64,000 nucleotides of DNA from Isochrysis galbana (GCA_018136815.1 CM030931.1:10904612-10968611), one strand, 5' to 3'. Positions 12,301 through 21,540 are shown, counted from the stretch's first letter. Program-made: numbers and translations. Notes: a model not told the origin generated them from the letters alone.

Positions 12301-15300
12301 GGGCTGTCCTCTAGACGAAGCTTGGAGTTGACGTCGCGATAATCTACGCAGAAACGTACGGAGCCATCCTTCTTAGTGACTAACACGACTCGAGAGGCCC
12401 ACGACGAATTTGATTTCCTAATGATGCCCGCGGACTCCATCTTGCAAACTTCGTCCTCTATGATCTTCTCACCCTCTCGTCCAACTCTAGACGGTGCGTG
12501 ACGGTGAGCTTCGGCTCCGGGGTTGAGCGGTAGCTCTACCTCCATCACGTGAGTGTGATTCGGGTTAGTCGGGTCAATTGCGAAAGCAGCGATACGTCGG
12601 GCCAGTAGACGACGAACTTGTTCACGTTGGGGCATCGAGAGACGGCCCTCGGGGTCGATCTTGGCTGCCTCGAGGAGCTTGCGTTGGTCCTCGTTGAGCG
12701 ACTCAATCACATCCGGCGAGTTATTGTCACCGACGCGGTGATAAGTTCCAGCGTGAATCTTGAATCGAACCTGTAGCGAAGCTACAGGATGGAACGACGG
12801 AAGGTGTAGTGGTTTGGGGTCAGTATTGGCCACCGTAACCGCGATGGTGTGGTCGGATTTCGGCCTCTCTACTTGAGGGATGACGAGCGGAGAGCTGTCA
12901 ATAGTCTCGCGTGTAGGGAGTCGGTCCACGAGCATGGCGCAGTCTTCGTGTTCTCGAAGAGCTAGCGGAATTCGGACGTGAAACGTCGCCCGATGATAGG
13001 CCGGGATCGTGATAGGTTCATGGGTATATAGGAGGTACTCGGAGCCACAAGACGCCGGCGCTTTGGCGGCAAACTCATCGGCCGTGTTGAAGAGCGGCTC
13101 GGAGACTAGCTGGTTGTCGTTTTCGGCGGCTTGCGGCCCTCGGAAGAAGTCAGTCGTGATTGGGTTCGCGGAGGTCGGACAGACCTGTGCACAAGTCATG
13201 CTGACAGGGACCACCGCTATCGGTGACGTCGAGACGCGAAAGATCGGCGGAGCGTCGGGGCTTGGACTGCCATTAACCTCAAGAGGAGCCACCGTGGATG
13301 GGGCACCGAGGGTGATAGAGCCGTCCGCGCTGTCGGAGGCGAGCTGAATCGAAGCGGCGTGCGTAGCTAAGAAGTCGTTCCCGAGCAGTAGCATCGGGTT
13401 GCCTTCAATCACCATGAACGTATGACGAAAGAGAAATCCACCGACGGAGAAAACGATTCGAGCCTTGCCTCGCGTGATAAGAGGTAGGCCGTCTGGGCCA
13501 TGGAGCGGTGTCACTACGGCTTGCGGCAGCCGCTCGACGCATGCGTCGTTGGGTAGGCTGGACAAGAGGGAAGTGGTCACGACCGACGGGCCAGCTCCGG
13601 TGTCAGCGAGTGTGCTGTTGACCGTGAGGGCGGAGTCGGCTAAGATTACTCCTTCTTTGCCGGCAGCCTCGCCGGAGCGGCAGACCATTAGATCTCGAAC
13701 ATATAGACAATGCCTTGGGTAGGCAGATGGTAGGGTATCCACGACGCTCTCCGGCCGGTGCGCGGTCACGTGTGCAATGGTGTCGGACAGGGACGGGGTT
13801 GGTCGCCAGCGTCGTTGCTCGGGTGAATTCGTCGTCAAACTGGTCGTCGTCTCTTCGGGTACTCCGACTGCCGCTATCGTGGCAGAGGGCCTAGAGGGGT
13901 CGTCCTCGTTGGTAGCGGTACAGGGTGATAGCTTGGGACTAGTGTAGCCCAGGCCTCTCTTGTCGGTGGGGTGCCTCGGGTGGTCGGACATCTTTTCCCA
14001 ATCTTTCTCGAGACGGGCTTGGGCTTCTGTCTTGGGTCTTCGAACTAATGAGGCTAGCTCTTCGGCGCGGATGCCTTTGGCTTCCACGAACTCGATCGGC
14101 GCTCGGACGGCAGCGGCGAGGTCGGATTCCTCGTCGGCGTTTCGTCCGGCTAGAGCTTGCGCTCTTATTTCGTCAGCGGTTTCGAGCGTGACGTTGGACC
14201 ATTTCTGGTCCCCGTTCACTCCGAATGATTGCCATTGTTGGCGCCGCTTCCGGAGAGTCGTCGGCGTCGTCGGACGCGGCGAGCTCGCGCGTGCCGGAGG
14301 CGGGGCGGTCCATGGAGAGAATGGGTCGTGGAGTGTAGACTCGGAGGCGTGGAGTGGCGTGTCGTTGTCGTGGTTATCGTGGGTTTCTTTTTGGTCTTCG
14401 TGGTTGTCTGACTCGGGAGTAGCTGGACGGGAAACAACGGGGTCGGAAGAAACTTCACTCGTTTCCCTCCCCCTCTCATAACGATGAAGAGCCGACCACG
14501 GCTCGTAGGCGGTAGCCTCGGTCGAGCTAAGTGAAGGCCGGTCCAATAGGCTGCACCGCGCGCAAGCGAGTAGCTCTAACGCGGACAATTTCTTCGTCGA
14601 CGTCTGGTCTCGCTGTTGGCTCAAATGTCGAAGAAGAACAGGCATCCAATGGATCGCCATCGCTCCAGCTACACCGACGTAGGTGCGGCTGCGAAGAGCG
14701 CCACGGTGCGGTGAAGGAGAGAGGTTAGCCATGGCCGACTCACGGCCATCCACGACGCAAGTTGGCTGGAGGGGCGGCAGCCCTTTGGTGAGGTACAACC
14801 CGGTGGCTTTCTGGTGTCCAGTGCCGTGCTCCCAGGGTTGGACGAATTGGGTCGGGGTCAACCCCCCGACTAAACGGCGAGCTTCCGCATGCATCCGAGG
14901 GTTCTCGACCGCTACAAACGGAGCAGTGGCGGAGGCCATTGACTTGAAGACGCGAGCGGCCGACTCAAGAGCGGCACGACGTCCGGGTTCTTGGGAGAGC
15001 CATTGACTGCTGACAGCGGAGAGGTACGTGCAGGGCGGGTGGGCGATGACTAGGTCCCAACCTAGGTTTTGGACATGAAGCGCGTCGCCTTGGAAGTGGG
15101 GCACGTAATCGATCTCGGAAGGATACAAATCGCACGTAGCTACATCAGCACCGGCGAGTAGGAACATGGAGGAGACGACGCCGCTCGTCTCGCCAACGAC
15201 GAGAACGCGTGGTGCGTGACAGCCAGACGTCAGCCCGTCTTGGACTCGTTGATTCATCTTCGTGAGCTCAGCGCAAAGCTCATCGAAGTGCTTGGGTAGC

Positions 15301-15722
15301 GCGGCGGCAGGCGAGGCTAGGGTGCCATTGCGAGGCCGGCGAAGCTCTTGGGCTGCCTCCGTGAGGTGCCGAGGTAATACCACCGCAGAGCCGCTCGCTC
15401 GTGCACGAAGAGAGGCGAGAGCGTGGAGAGCGGGTGACGGGGTATCATCGCGGGTGCCGACATCGGAGTTGTTTCGAGAGGAATCGAAGGACTGGATCGC
15501 GGACGCATTGATCGCTGCCACGCGCATGATGGCGGTGGCAGTGGTATCGAGAGGCAGGCAGTGCTCGGAGGCGGCGACCGGTGGCCGCAGCGACGTAGGA
15601 CGAATGGAAGAAGACTCGGATATCGACGACGTAGAGACGGGCTCGGAGGACGGGATGGACGAAGAAACTCGGAGAAGTGGGGTGTCGGACGGCGGCGACG
15701 GACGCCGCGGCCGCGAGACCAC
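9318..15722 (-). CDS. Ty3/gypsy pol polyprotein: MTase-like, PR, RT, RNase H, IN, chromodomain
   Basis: Uninterrupted frame of 2134 codons. By residue: Ser-rich leader 1-165; methyltransferase-like domain about 171-366 with HPPC at 228-231 and VENP at 272-275; aspartic protease with ADTGAG at 706-711 and LLLGNDF; RT about 1060-1240 with FCVDYRDVN and YLDDV; RNase H from about 1390 with TDGAS and DHSALRWL; integrase zinc finger (HDHLGHPG ... CHEC) at about 1665-1710, then the D-D-E core to about 1860; a GPY/F-type SGPYRV segment; C-terminal chromodomain about 2020-2070 (YLVEELLD, YLVKWRGYP, TWE). There is no ATG at the 5' end: the frame is open back to a stop near 15820, and the first ATG is codon 66 (15527), still upstream of the methyltransferase-like part. 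Gag-pol frameshifting or initiation at 15527 are both possible. No CCHC gag knuckle was seen. Intactness suggests recent activity. Confidence 0.92.
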   Translation of the reverse strand: MVSRPRRPSPPSDTPLLRVSSSIPSSEPVSTSSISESSSIRPTSLRPPVAASEHCLPLDTTATAIMRVAAINASAIQSFDSSRNNSDVGTRDDTPSPALHALASLRARASGSAVVLPRHLTEAAQELRRPRNGTLASPAAALPKHFDELCAELTKMNQRVQDGLTSGCHAPRVLVVGETSGVVSSMFLLAGADVATCDLYPSEIDYVPHFQGDALHVQNLGWDLVIAHPPCTYLSAVSSQWLSQEPGRRAALESAARVFKSMASATAPFVAVENPRMHAEARRLVGGLTPTQFVQPWEHGTGHQKATGLYLTKGLPPLQPTCVVDGRESAMANLSPSPHRGALRSRTYVGVAGAMAIHWMPVLLRHLSQQRDQTSTKKLSALELLACARCSLLDRPSLSSTEATAYEPWSALHRYERGRETSEVSSDPVVSRPATPESDNHEDQKETHDNHDNDTPLHASESTLHDPFSPWTAPPPARASSPRPTTPTTLRKRRQQWQSFGVNGDQKWSNVTLETADEIRAQALAGRNADEESDLAAAVRAPIEFVEAKGIRAEELASLVRRPKTEAQARLEKDWEKMSDHPRHPTDKRGLGYTSPKLSPCTATNEDDPSRPSATIAAVGVPEETTTSLTTNSPEQRRWRPTPSLSDTIAHVTAHRPESVVDTLPSAYPRHCLYVRDLMVCRSGEAAGKEGVILADSALTVNSTLADTGAGPSVVTTSLLSSLPNDACVERLPQAVVTPLHGPDGLPLITRGKARIVFSVGGFLFRHTFMVIEGNPMLLLGNDFLATHAASIQLASDSADGSITLGAPSTVAPLEVNGSPSPDAPPIFRVSTSPIAVVPVSMTCAQVCPTSANPITTDFFRGPQAAENDNQLVSEPLFNTADEFAAKAPASCGSEYLLYTHEPITIPAYHRATFHVRIPLALREHEDCAMLVDRLPTRETIDSSPLVIPQVERPKSDHTIAVTVANTDPKPLHLPSFHPVASLQVRFKIHAGTYHRVGDNNSPDVIESLNEDQRKLLEAAKIDPEGRLSMPQREQVRRLLARRIAAFAIDPTNPNHTHVMEVELPLNPGAEAHRHAPSRVGREGEKIIEDEVCKMESAGIIRKSNSSWASRVVLVTKKDGSVRFCVDYRDVNSKLRLEDSPLPLTVEAIDRLSSGQGNLDSLFLCTLDLASGFWGIPIKESDKHITAFTTHRGKYEFNYLPFGVQSGPSYMCRLMDAVLGGLAWEICMPYLDDVGAWSTGVGDSLQAREESSFQQMLHRLDLVLERLIWAGLTCKMSKCVFFATSAEYLGHVVSREGLRMDPKKVEAVSKIDPTQINSIEAVRSFLGLCSYYRRFIRRFAIRAAPLTALTRKGCDVPVESQTEACRQAIEDLKQAICEEPVLAPPRDDRPFLVKTDGASKLGIAGVLAQKDDEGRERVVAYYGRSLSPAERHWTVTEIELLAALESIRNWRPYLWGRHFTLVVDHSALRWLHTMKDQVTGGPASRLMRWVLKLAEYRFDVVHKPGVTHWDADGLSRLVALEPDHDPLHLEESDAHSFDSSEIHDIVAAAVTSSTLTARRQQASDRLARQASESSESITSSYLDVGVPHADELRQALSTDDLASSILSEVESILPKASSSIDSSSSSKKSSRFLLRDGLLYYRSSEAEEAPLRLYIPESLRDTYLRAYHDHLGHPGATRMTTLLRSRVYWPGLSASVSEYVRECHECTLGKPLPRPLAHPSGLSIGSYPFDVVYCDILSMAPTHDFVSGRSGFDKLIVFVDSLSRWIEAEPCNGNPSSAKCLDVFMRLIVSRYGVRRQLRTDAGSNLCSRLVDLILKATGTDLSTTEAYRHEGVGLVERAQQTLLTMTRVSNEGGAHWVDHLPFLLMSMRATAGRVVPKSPAAILFGRELRLPAQLADPAPVLELLPSRPPSDAVIYATELNKKLLESWRSALESTQEAQRESMRSASQKSKLGVTFKPGDRVCRRIPGHANKLQYLYSGPYRVEEAISATRYRLRDLENRQVKDEVHISNLRPYFTVTDSSPLAEDEYLVEELLDRKGDGVSFKYLVKWRGYPRSEATWESRIELLRRCADLVESYDTTFDRRPVQPQAHSAVDSSSSPSSSSQSNQVIPRRIQETSRTPPDLPSSRTRSRSQS
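9530..9660 (-). other. Chromodomain at the pol C-terminus
   Basis: The segment reading DEYLVEELLDRK, FKYLVKWRGYP, ATWE has the aromatic and Trp pattern of a chromodomain (Y...W..Y....TWE). In chromoviruses this domain targets integration to heterochromatin by binding methylated histone H3; that role here is by homology only. Confidence 0.88.
14625..15212 (-). other. Phage/bacterial-type DNA (cytosine) methyltransferase-like domain inside pol
   Basis: About 196 residues (pol 171-366). The order of blocks is: a Rossmann-like start RVLVVGETSGVV, a second strand ending in an acidic CDLYPSE, a QGDAL block, WDLVIAHPPCTYL with a motif IV-like PPC (Cys codon 15030-15032), FVAVENP like motif VI, VQPWEHGTGHQKATGLYL, GLPPL, and RSRTYVGVAGAMAIHW near the end. 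This block order is what I know from short phage and bacterial proteins usually annotated as DNA cytosine methyltransferase. A typical DNMT FxGxG motif I is not seen. Retrotransposon-borne cytosine methyltransferases have been described in some algae and dinoflagellates, but those are DNMT-type. Activity and base specificity (C5 or other) are not known from sequence. Confidence 0.75.
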
Positions 15723-16220
15723 CGGTGAGAGACATGAAGGACATGGCTCAGGGACTCGTTGGGCTGGCTCAATGGGCGTAGAAGCTCGGTTTGGGAGGCC
15801 GCCGTTCCTCGACGTGCAGAGGAGTTGTGGTCACTCTCCATGGTCACGTCGGAAGAGGAAACAGGCCAGGGATCGACGTCGTTGCATTCTGTCGTCGGCG
15901 GGGTCGGCGCCGGCGAAAGAAGGGACGTGGCTGTCGTAGAAGCCGGCTGCGGGAAGGCTGGGGCCAGGGTGGTGGCTCTGCGGCAGCGGCTGGCGTGGGT
16001 AGTGGCCGAAGAGGTTCTGCAATGCGAAGCATTCTTCGGAGGACTTGGCTCGGGCTAGCGGGTGGATGGACCGCTGAAATTACGGTGGATTCAGACTCGA
16101 ATTCGGAAGACTCGGCGACTTGAGAGGGGCTAGGAGACGGCTGTTCAAGCTCCTCCAGGGCTCTCGGTTGATGGGGTGGCGTGGGAACGCCGGTGGTCGA
16201 CCGCGGACTCCGCGGTGACG

Positions 16221-17099
16221 TTAATTTGTACTCGGACTCGGACTCGTCGTTTCTGGCGTGCTGGACGCCAATAACAGGGCTAACTTTCGAAATGGGAACG
16301 GACGGGCCGGCTCAAAGGTGAAGCCCCTGGCGTCGCAACCGTCGGTGAGGACGAAGCTGAAGCTTGTGATGACAATAGGGGACGGTGGCAGCACCGGTTG
16401 GCTCGGTGCGGCCGAAATCTCGGACTCGGTGACGGGCTTGATTACGCGGGCTCGGGATGCACTGTCTTGTGCGATTGGACTCGGACTCGGAACGGAAACG
16501 GAAGGGATCGGCTCGGCGGCGTGCAGCCTGCTGGAGTGGCAGGCCGGCTGCGGCGAGACTCGGAACGGTGGCTCGGACAAGGACACAGTGGCTGTCGTCG
16601 AGGGCTTCGGCGTCAGCTTGTGTTTGGACTCGATACGCGGTGGCTCGTGAAACGGGGCTCGGTTGTGGTTGGAATTCTGGAAGTGACCGGAGATTCCAAA
16701 TGACTCAGACTCGGGGCGCGGAGGACCGAAGGTGAACACTCCCGCGGAAGGAGTGGTCGTCGGAGGCTCAGTGAGTGGCTGGAGCTCCGTTAATCCTGCG
16801 GTCGACCGCGTGGTAGGACTCGGTGACGTTGTAAACTCGGACTCGGACTCGGACTCGGACTCGGATGGCTCAGAACGGGGTTTGCTCAAAACAGGCTTGG
16901 ACTCGGACTCGAAAGAAAGTGGGGAAGAACCGGAGAACTGCGCCTCCATCGTCGTAGTAATGGAGACTGGTGATACCGGTGATGACTGGACTGGGCTCAG
17001 ACTCGTAGATGGGCTCGCGGTGGCGTAAGACGAAGAGGGTAATTCTGAACGTGACTTGGACTCGGACTCGTACTCGGAGACGTTTTGTGGCTCGGACAT
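16221..17099 (-). CDS. Low-complexity Ser/Glu/Pro-rich ORF 5' of pol (gag position)
   Basis: ATG-initiated frame of 292 codons starting MSEPQNVSEY, stop at 16221. It is full of SESES, SPSP and PPS repeats and has no recognisable domain, no CCHC knuckle and no capsid-like region. (CGGACT)n-type DNA repeats near 16844-16864 encode the SESESE tract. It lies on the same strand as pol and 500 bp upstream, where gag would be expected, so it may be a diverged gag fragment or simply low-complexity leader sequence. The gap at 17582 removes whatever lay further 5'. Confidence 0.35.
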   Translation of the reverse strand: MSEPQNVSEYESESKSRSELPSSSYATASPSTSLSPVQSSPVSPVSITTTMEAQFSGSSPLSFESESKPVLSKPRSEPSESESESESEFTTSPSPTTRSTAGLTELQPLTEPPTTTPSAGVFTFGPPRPESESFGISGHFQNSNHNRAPFHEPPRIESKHKLTPKPSTTATVSLSEPPFRVSPQPACHSSRLHAAEPIPSVSVPSPSPIAQDSASRARVIKPVTESEISAAPSQPVLPPSPIVITSFSFVLTDGCDARGFTFEPARPFPFRKLALLLASSTPETTSPSPSTN

Positions 17100-17581
17100 G
17101 CGAAATTTGATTTGAAGGATTGAAGGTTGGATTGGGCCTGCGGCGGCTGGATTTTCGCAGACCGTGAGGTCTTGGACTGGGGATGCTTGAGGAGTGGCGG
17201 GGGGTAGCGGTTGAGCGGCTTGAGTTGATAGAGAGCGGTGACGGTTGACTTGGTTTTGAGGACTCGTGCGTGATATCGAGAATCAGGATGGAATCATCGG
17301 CATTGGGAGAAATAGGGGCAATCGGCGAGGAGGCAGGAGAAAGAGGGGGATGGAGGTGGCAGGGCTTGTCTGGAACTTGGGGAATCTTGGGTACCGGTTG
17401 GAGGCCGTAGAAGTACTCGGCCGTAGCGTAATACGATCTTTTGGTGGGTGGCGTTCAGGCCCACTACCTGGACTGGTAGCGGGGTAACAGCCGGACGTGG
17501 GCCCCGCCGGCGACCTACTGGGCCGGACGGAGAACAACCATCGTGCGGAGCGGCGTGACTTCTGGGTCTTACCACACTCGC

Positions 17582-17681
17582 NNNNNNNNNNNNNNNNNNN
17601 NNNNNNNNNNNNNNNNNNNNNNNNNNNNNNNNNNNNNNNNNNNNNNNNNNNNNNNNNNNNNNNNNNNNNNNNNNNNNNNNN
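17582..17681. other. Assembly gap (100 N)
   Basis: Exactly 100 N, a default scaffold gap size. The gypsy element ends on its left, and a different coding-like sequence begins on its right. Confidence 0.99.
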
Positions 17682-20600
17682 CCTCTTGAAGGTGGGTCTG
17701 GGGCGAGAGTTGGCGTTGATATACAACGGTAGCGCACTGCGCCGCGTGGGTAGCGTGACGCACACTGCATTGCGAGGTGGACGAGCGGGCCAATAGCTCG
17801 TGTCAACAGCAAAGCGGGCCGCGGTCGGACTGGGTTCGGTGGCCACACGATCATTGGGCTTGTCGGAGACGCAGCCCTTGAACACCTGGAAGCCGTCGAG
17901 GGCAACCAAACGATGGCTTCCTTTGGTCTCCCGGCTCAAACACGTGGCCTCCGGCTCGTTGTTGAACAATGAAGCCATCACCAAAGAGAAAGTGCAGTAG
18001 GTGGGCGACCGGCGGGCTGCACATAACGTGGAAGCTTCGGGTGCGGACAGCGAGTTGCCAGGGCCATGCGCTCATAGCGAAGATTGTCATGCTCGACCAC
18101 TCAAGGAGCTGAATGCTTATGCCGCACGGTGGCTCCTTGCGTGATACATAGCCCGGTGAAAGCGGTGCGTTGACCACGATACGGGTCAGCTTGAATGGCC
18201 TGCAATCACGCTCAGTATGGTAGCATCCTGCCGGTCTGCCCAATATAGGAGACGACGAAAAAGTCGGCAAGCGGGGCCGTAGCACTCGTTTCGGTGGTCC
18301 TCGCTCACACTGCGGTAGTTCTTTAGCACCTGAAACTCGCGACGACTCAGTCCATGCACGGAGTCCGCGACGTTGATTTGCGAATCCAGCTGCTTGCGCA
18401 GTTGTCTAGGAGGCTGGCTAGCACGTTCACACTCTGCGGAAGGCTAGGGTGAAGAAGCTGCTCACGGTTCATGCTTGTGATATCTTCACTTCCAGATTAA
18501 CGCCCGCAGCCGCTCCACTAGAAGCGGATCGGCCACAGCACCGTGGACATGCCCTCACGAGGTCCCCCTCGCATGACATGCAGTCCAATTTGCTGGGTCG
18601 TGTAGTTCTTGCGCAGCTGCTCCACACACTTCTTGATGAAACGGCATGCACGTCCGCCTGACGCTTGACAAGCTTGCCATTGGGCAGCCCAAGGAATCGC
18701 AGTCTCCCACTCCCTGTAGCGCGTCGCTGCGATGCTGCGCTTTCACCATCGCCATTTCCAAGTCGAGTGAATGCGTGTCGATAAAGTCGAACGCCAGCTT
18801 GCCGGGAAGGGTGATCGACCTTAGCTCCGCATGACTCTCGTGCCTCCGTCGGCCGATGCCCCTTCGTGGTTGAGCGACAGTACGGGCTCGAAAACACCCG
18901 CAGGAACCGATGGCCACGGCCGTATCCTGCACGGATCGCGACGGGCCTGATGCTAACTGTAGCGCTCTTGGCATCTACGATGGCGCTCGCCGACCCCTCG
19001 ATGCCGACCCCTCGATGACGGGAAGCGCGCCCTCCACTCCGCCTCCGCGCTAGACGGGGTGATTGCGGGATGCGGCTCATCCGCGCCGCCGACTCGAGCG
19101 CGGCAACGAACGAGGCACCGCACAAGACACCGCTCGAAAGCGTCGAATCGCCGAGGCAGTCGAGGAGGCGAGCCTCGAGTTTTCCAAAGAGCTCCCTCCC
19201 GCATGTGTATTTGTTTCCCGAGAGGCACGATAGCGGCGGCGCCCTGGCGGCCTACTTCTAGCGAGAAAGCCATCTTCTCGATCTGCGGCAAGCACACGCG
19301 CTGGACGCTCAGTGTACGCCGCCGTGCAGGTGCATTTGCCCGCCAAGACGAGCTGGTCCGACTCCTGGGCCAAACAAAACATCGCCGTGCCTTGATCTGG
19401 TTGAGGGCCCGCTCGCTGCCGTCGGGCGTGGTCAGGGTGCACGCCACGAACTCTTTTGCGAGAAGGTCTCGATGTTCGAAGTCAGCGGGGTAGTTTCCCG
19501 TGCCCTCCGAGAGTATTCTGCGAAGGTCTGACACGGTGTGAGCCCGCACCTCATCGTCGCATTACTCAGTGCCATCCTCCAGCCGCAGATGAAGCTTGAA
19601 GGTATGCAGCCTGAATCTGACCGTCGCCGCAATGGGTGCGTCGCATTTCCATGATGTCCACCACAAAGTCGCCCTGCAAGCGCTGCGAAGCTCGAGCGGC
19701 GAGCAATGCAGAGTGTGAGACGTCCCGTCCGCCGTTTTGCCGACGGGCGTCTCGCAGCCTGTGGCTGAGTGTGCGGTTGTCTTTGGTGCCGCCGGCGCTG
19801 GCATGCGCCGCACGGTTGGCCATTAGGCGCACGTCCTGCAGCGACCAGCGCAAGCCAGTGCCTCTCTCTCGTCGCGCTGGAAGGAATGCGCGTGCGTCAC
19901 CGGATAGGCGCCTGCGCATTTAGGCGTCGACAGCGGCTCGACGGGCACCGCATTCCCTTCGACGTCGCGCACCACGAAGACGAGCGAGGCGAAGCGCTCC
20001 CACGTCCGGATGACTTGCGAGGACAGGCAGCTCTCGCTCCTTGCGGTTAACCGTGCCGCAGAGATAAGGGGGTCGTGGCTAGCTCCGCGAGCTGAGTGCC
20101 ACCGGCCACGCGCAGCAGCTCCTCGGGCATCTCCGAGGAGCCGGCGGTGCCCCAAATGGCCGACCCTTGGAGCGCGCCAATTGCAAATTGCCAGACCGCC
20201 TGACCGCGCGCCTTGGGATCGAGCGCGCCAAGACCCACGCGAAGCTCGCGTGTACGCAACGGCGTTGACGCCACCCACAGGGGTGGTGGGTAGAGACCAC
20301 GGACCGGCCATCTCGTTGCCGGAATGCATCGAGAGACTGACCTCGTGATTCTCATCGAGCGCGTCGCATGAGCATGTGTTGCCCCTCGTCACGAACTCGT
20401 CCAGCGGCTGCTCCACACAGAGCTCGACCGGGCCAGCCGCGGCGTGACGCCTTTTATTGACCGGCTGAGCGGTACGCCGGCTAATGACCCACTGGCCGGC
20501 TGGTTTGCGCTCGATCTGAGCATCAGCGTCGCCTCGGGCTGCTAAAGGGGGCGGGGGGAGTGGATCAGGGAGGTTGGGGAGGAGGAGGGGATGGGGCCGG

Positions 20601-21070
20601 GAGGGCAGGTAGGCAGGGGTGCCCAGGGCGCGCAGGGAAGAGGGCGTGCGCGTGGCCGGGCGGGCGGGCGGGGGTGGGTGGGGGCTTGGTGGTGCAAGGA
20701 GCAAGGGGTGGGGGGGAGGGGCTTGGGGTGGTGAAGGGGGAACCTGCGGGGTACTAGCTTCACCGCGCGGGACTGGAGCTCAGGAAGAAGCATCAGCTCG
20801 TCAGTGGGGGTACTTGACGGGTCCCGAGCGCTTGTCGTCCCAGGTGGTCAACCTCTCGAGCTGGTCAAGTTGGTGGGCTCGCTATCGCCATCGCGCAAGA
20901 CAACCTTGACCTGCGGGCCATAGTAACCTCCGAGCGTCTCGTCGGGTGTCAGCAGCGGCTGGCCCAGCTGCAGTGGCCTCGTGTGATGCGACAGAGCAAG
21001 CTGGCTCTGGAGCGCTCTGACTGCGCACTCCTGTGAGCATCGCCGTCTGAAGCGCCGCCTGAGAACGGGA
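17682..21070 (-). pseudogene. Frame-broken coding-like region of unknown function
   Basis: The minus strand here shows a chain of protein-like segments that keep changing frame. Examples: 17682-17984 (HRLVALDGFQVFKGCVSDKP), 18560-18850 (RLRFLGLPNGKLVKRQ and QLR-type pieces), about 19430-19549 (VRAHTVSDLRRILSEGTGN), 19570-19850 (ASAGGTKDNRTLSHRLRDAR, LQGDFVVDIMEMRRTHCGDG), 19900-20040 (TWERFASLVFVVRDVEGNAV), 20080-20400 (VWQFAIGALQGSAIWGTAG), 20850-21060 (PDETLGGYYGPQVKVVLRDG). Composition is non-repetitive and unlike the shadow frames. I do not recognise the family. Either this is a decayed gene, a multi-exon gene with poorly visible introns, or a real gene carrying assembly indels. A C-rich tract (complement of 20543-20760) interrupts it. 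Confidence 0.45.
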
Positions 21071-21540
21071 GCGGGGCCGTGAAGGCCGTGAGCCATCCAC
21101 GTTGCTCCTCTCGCCCTCTTCACCCAGCTCAAGCCGCCGCCCCTACCCTTTGCCCCTTGCACCACCAACCCCCCTCCTCTCCGGCCGCGCGCAGGCCCTC
21201 TTCCCTGCGCGCCCTGCGCATCCCTGCCCCTCTGCCCTCCAGGCCCCACCCCCACCTCCTCCCCAGCTTCCCTCATCCACTCCACTCCAACCCCCCCCCC
21301 CCCCCCCCCCCCCCCACCCTACCCTCCCCCCCCCCCCTTCCGGCCTTTCGTCCCCCGCCCCCTTGAACCCCCTCCGCCCCCACTCTCCGCCCCCCCCCCC
21401 TCCCGCCCCCTCCACCCTCCTGCCCCCCTGCCCCCCTGCCTCCCGCCCCCCCATCCTCCCGCCCGCCCACCCAACCCCCTCCCCTCTCCCCTCCTTCTCC
21501 TCACCCCCCCCTTTCCTCGCGCGCCCACCTTGATAGAGTT
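21071..21540. repeat. C-rich low-complexity tract
   Basis: Nearly pure C/T plus strand with a homopolymer C run at about 21290-21315 and many C-runs up to 21530. The long Pro-rich open frames are artefacts of composition. Confidence 0.7.

Larger units (their letters stand above)
8800..17581 (-). mobile_element. Ty3/gypsy chromovirus-like LTR retrotransposon with an extra methyltransferase-like domain
   Basis: Element read on the minus strand. It holds a long pol frame (9318-15722) with protease, RT, RNase H, integrase and chromodomain in Ty3/gypsy order, preceded by an unusual methyltransferase-like domain. Immediately after pol, the minus strand has a polypurine run (complement of 9061-9069) followed by TGTTGTATTCC (complement of 9050-9060), a typical PPT/LTR junction, so the 3' LTR starts at 9060. 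A possible AATAAA lies at 8835-8840. The left LTR edge is not resolved. The 5' side runs into the N gap at 17582 and no second LTR copy was found in the window, so the element is incomplete in this assembly. Low-complexity Ser/Glu-rich sequence (16221-17099) sits where gag would be expected. Confidence 0.85.

Noticed and set aside
15262-15939. Plus-strand frame of 225 codons opposite pol
   Set aside because: It lies antisense to the Ser-rich leader of pol; the composition mirrors that leader and no motif is present.
16258-17028. Gly/Asp/Ser-rich plus-strand frames (SDSDSDSD)
   Set aside because: Antisense of a GGACTC-type repeat; low complexity in all frames.
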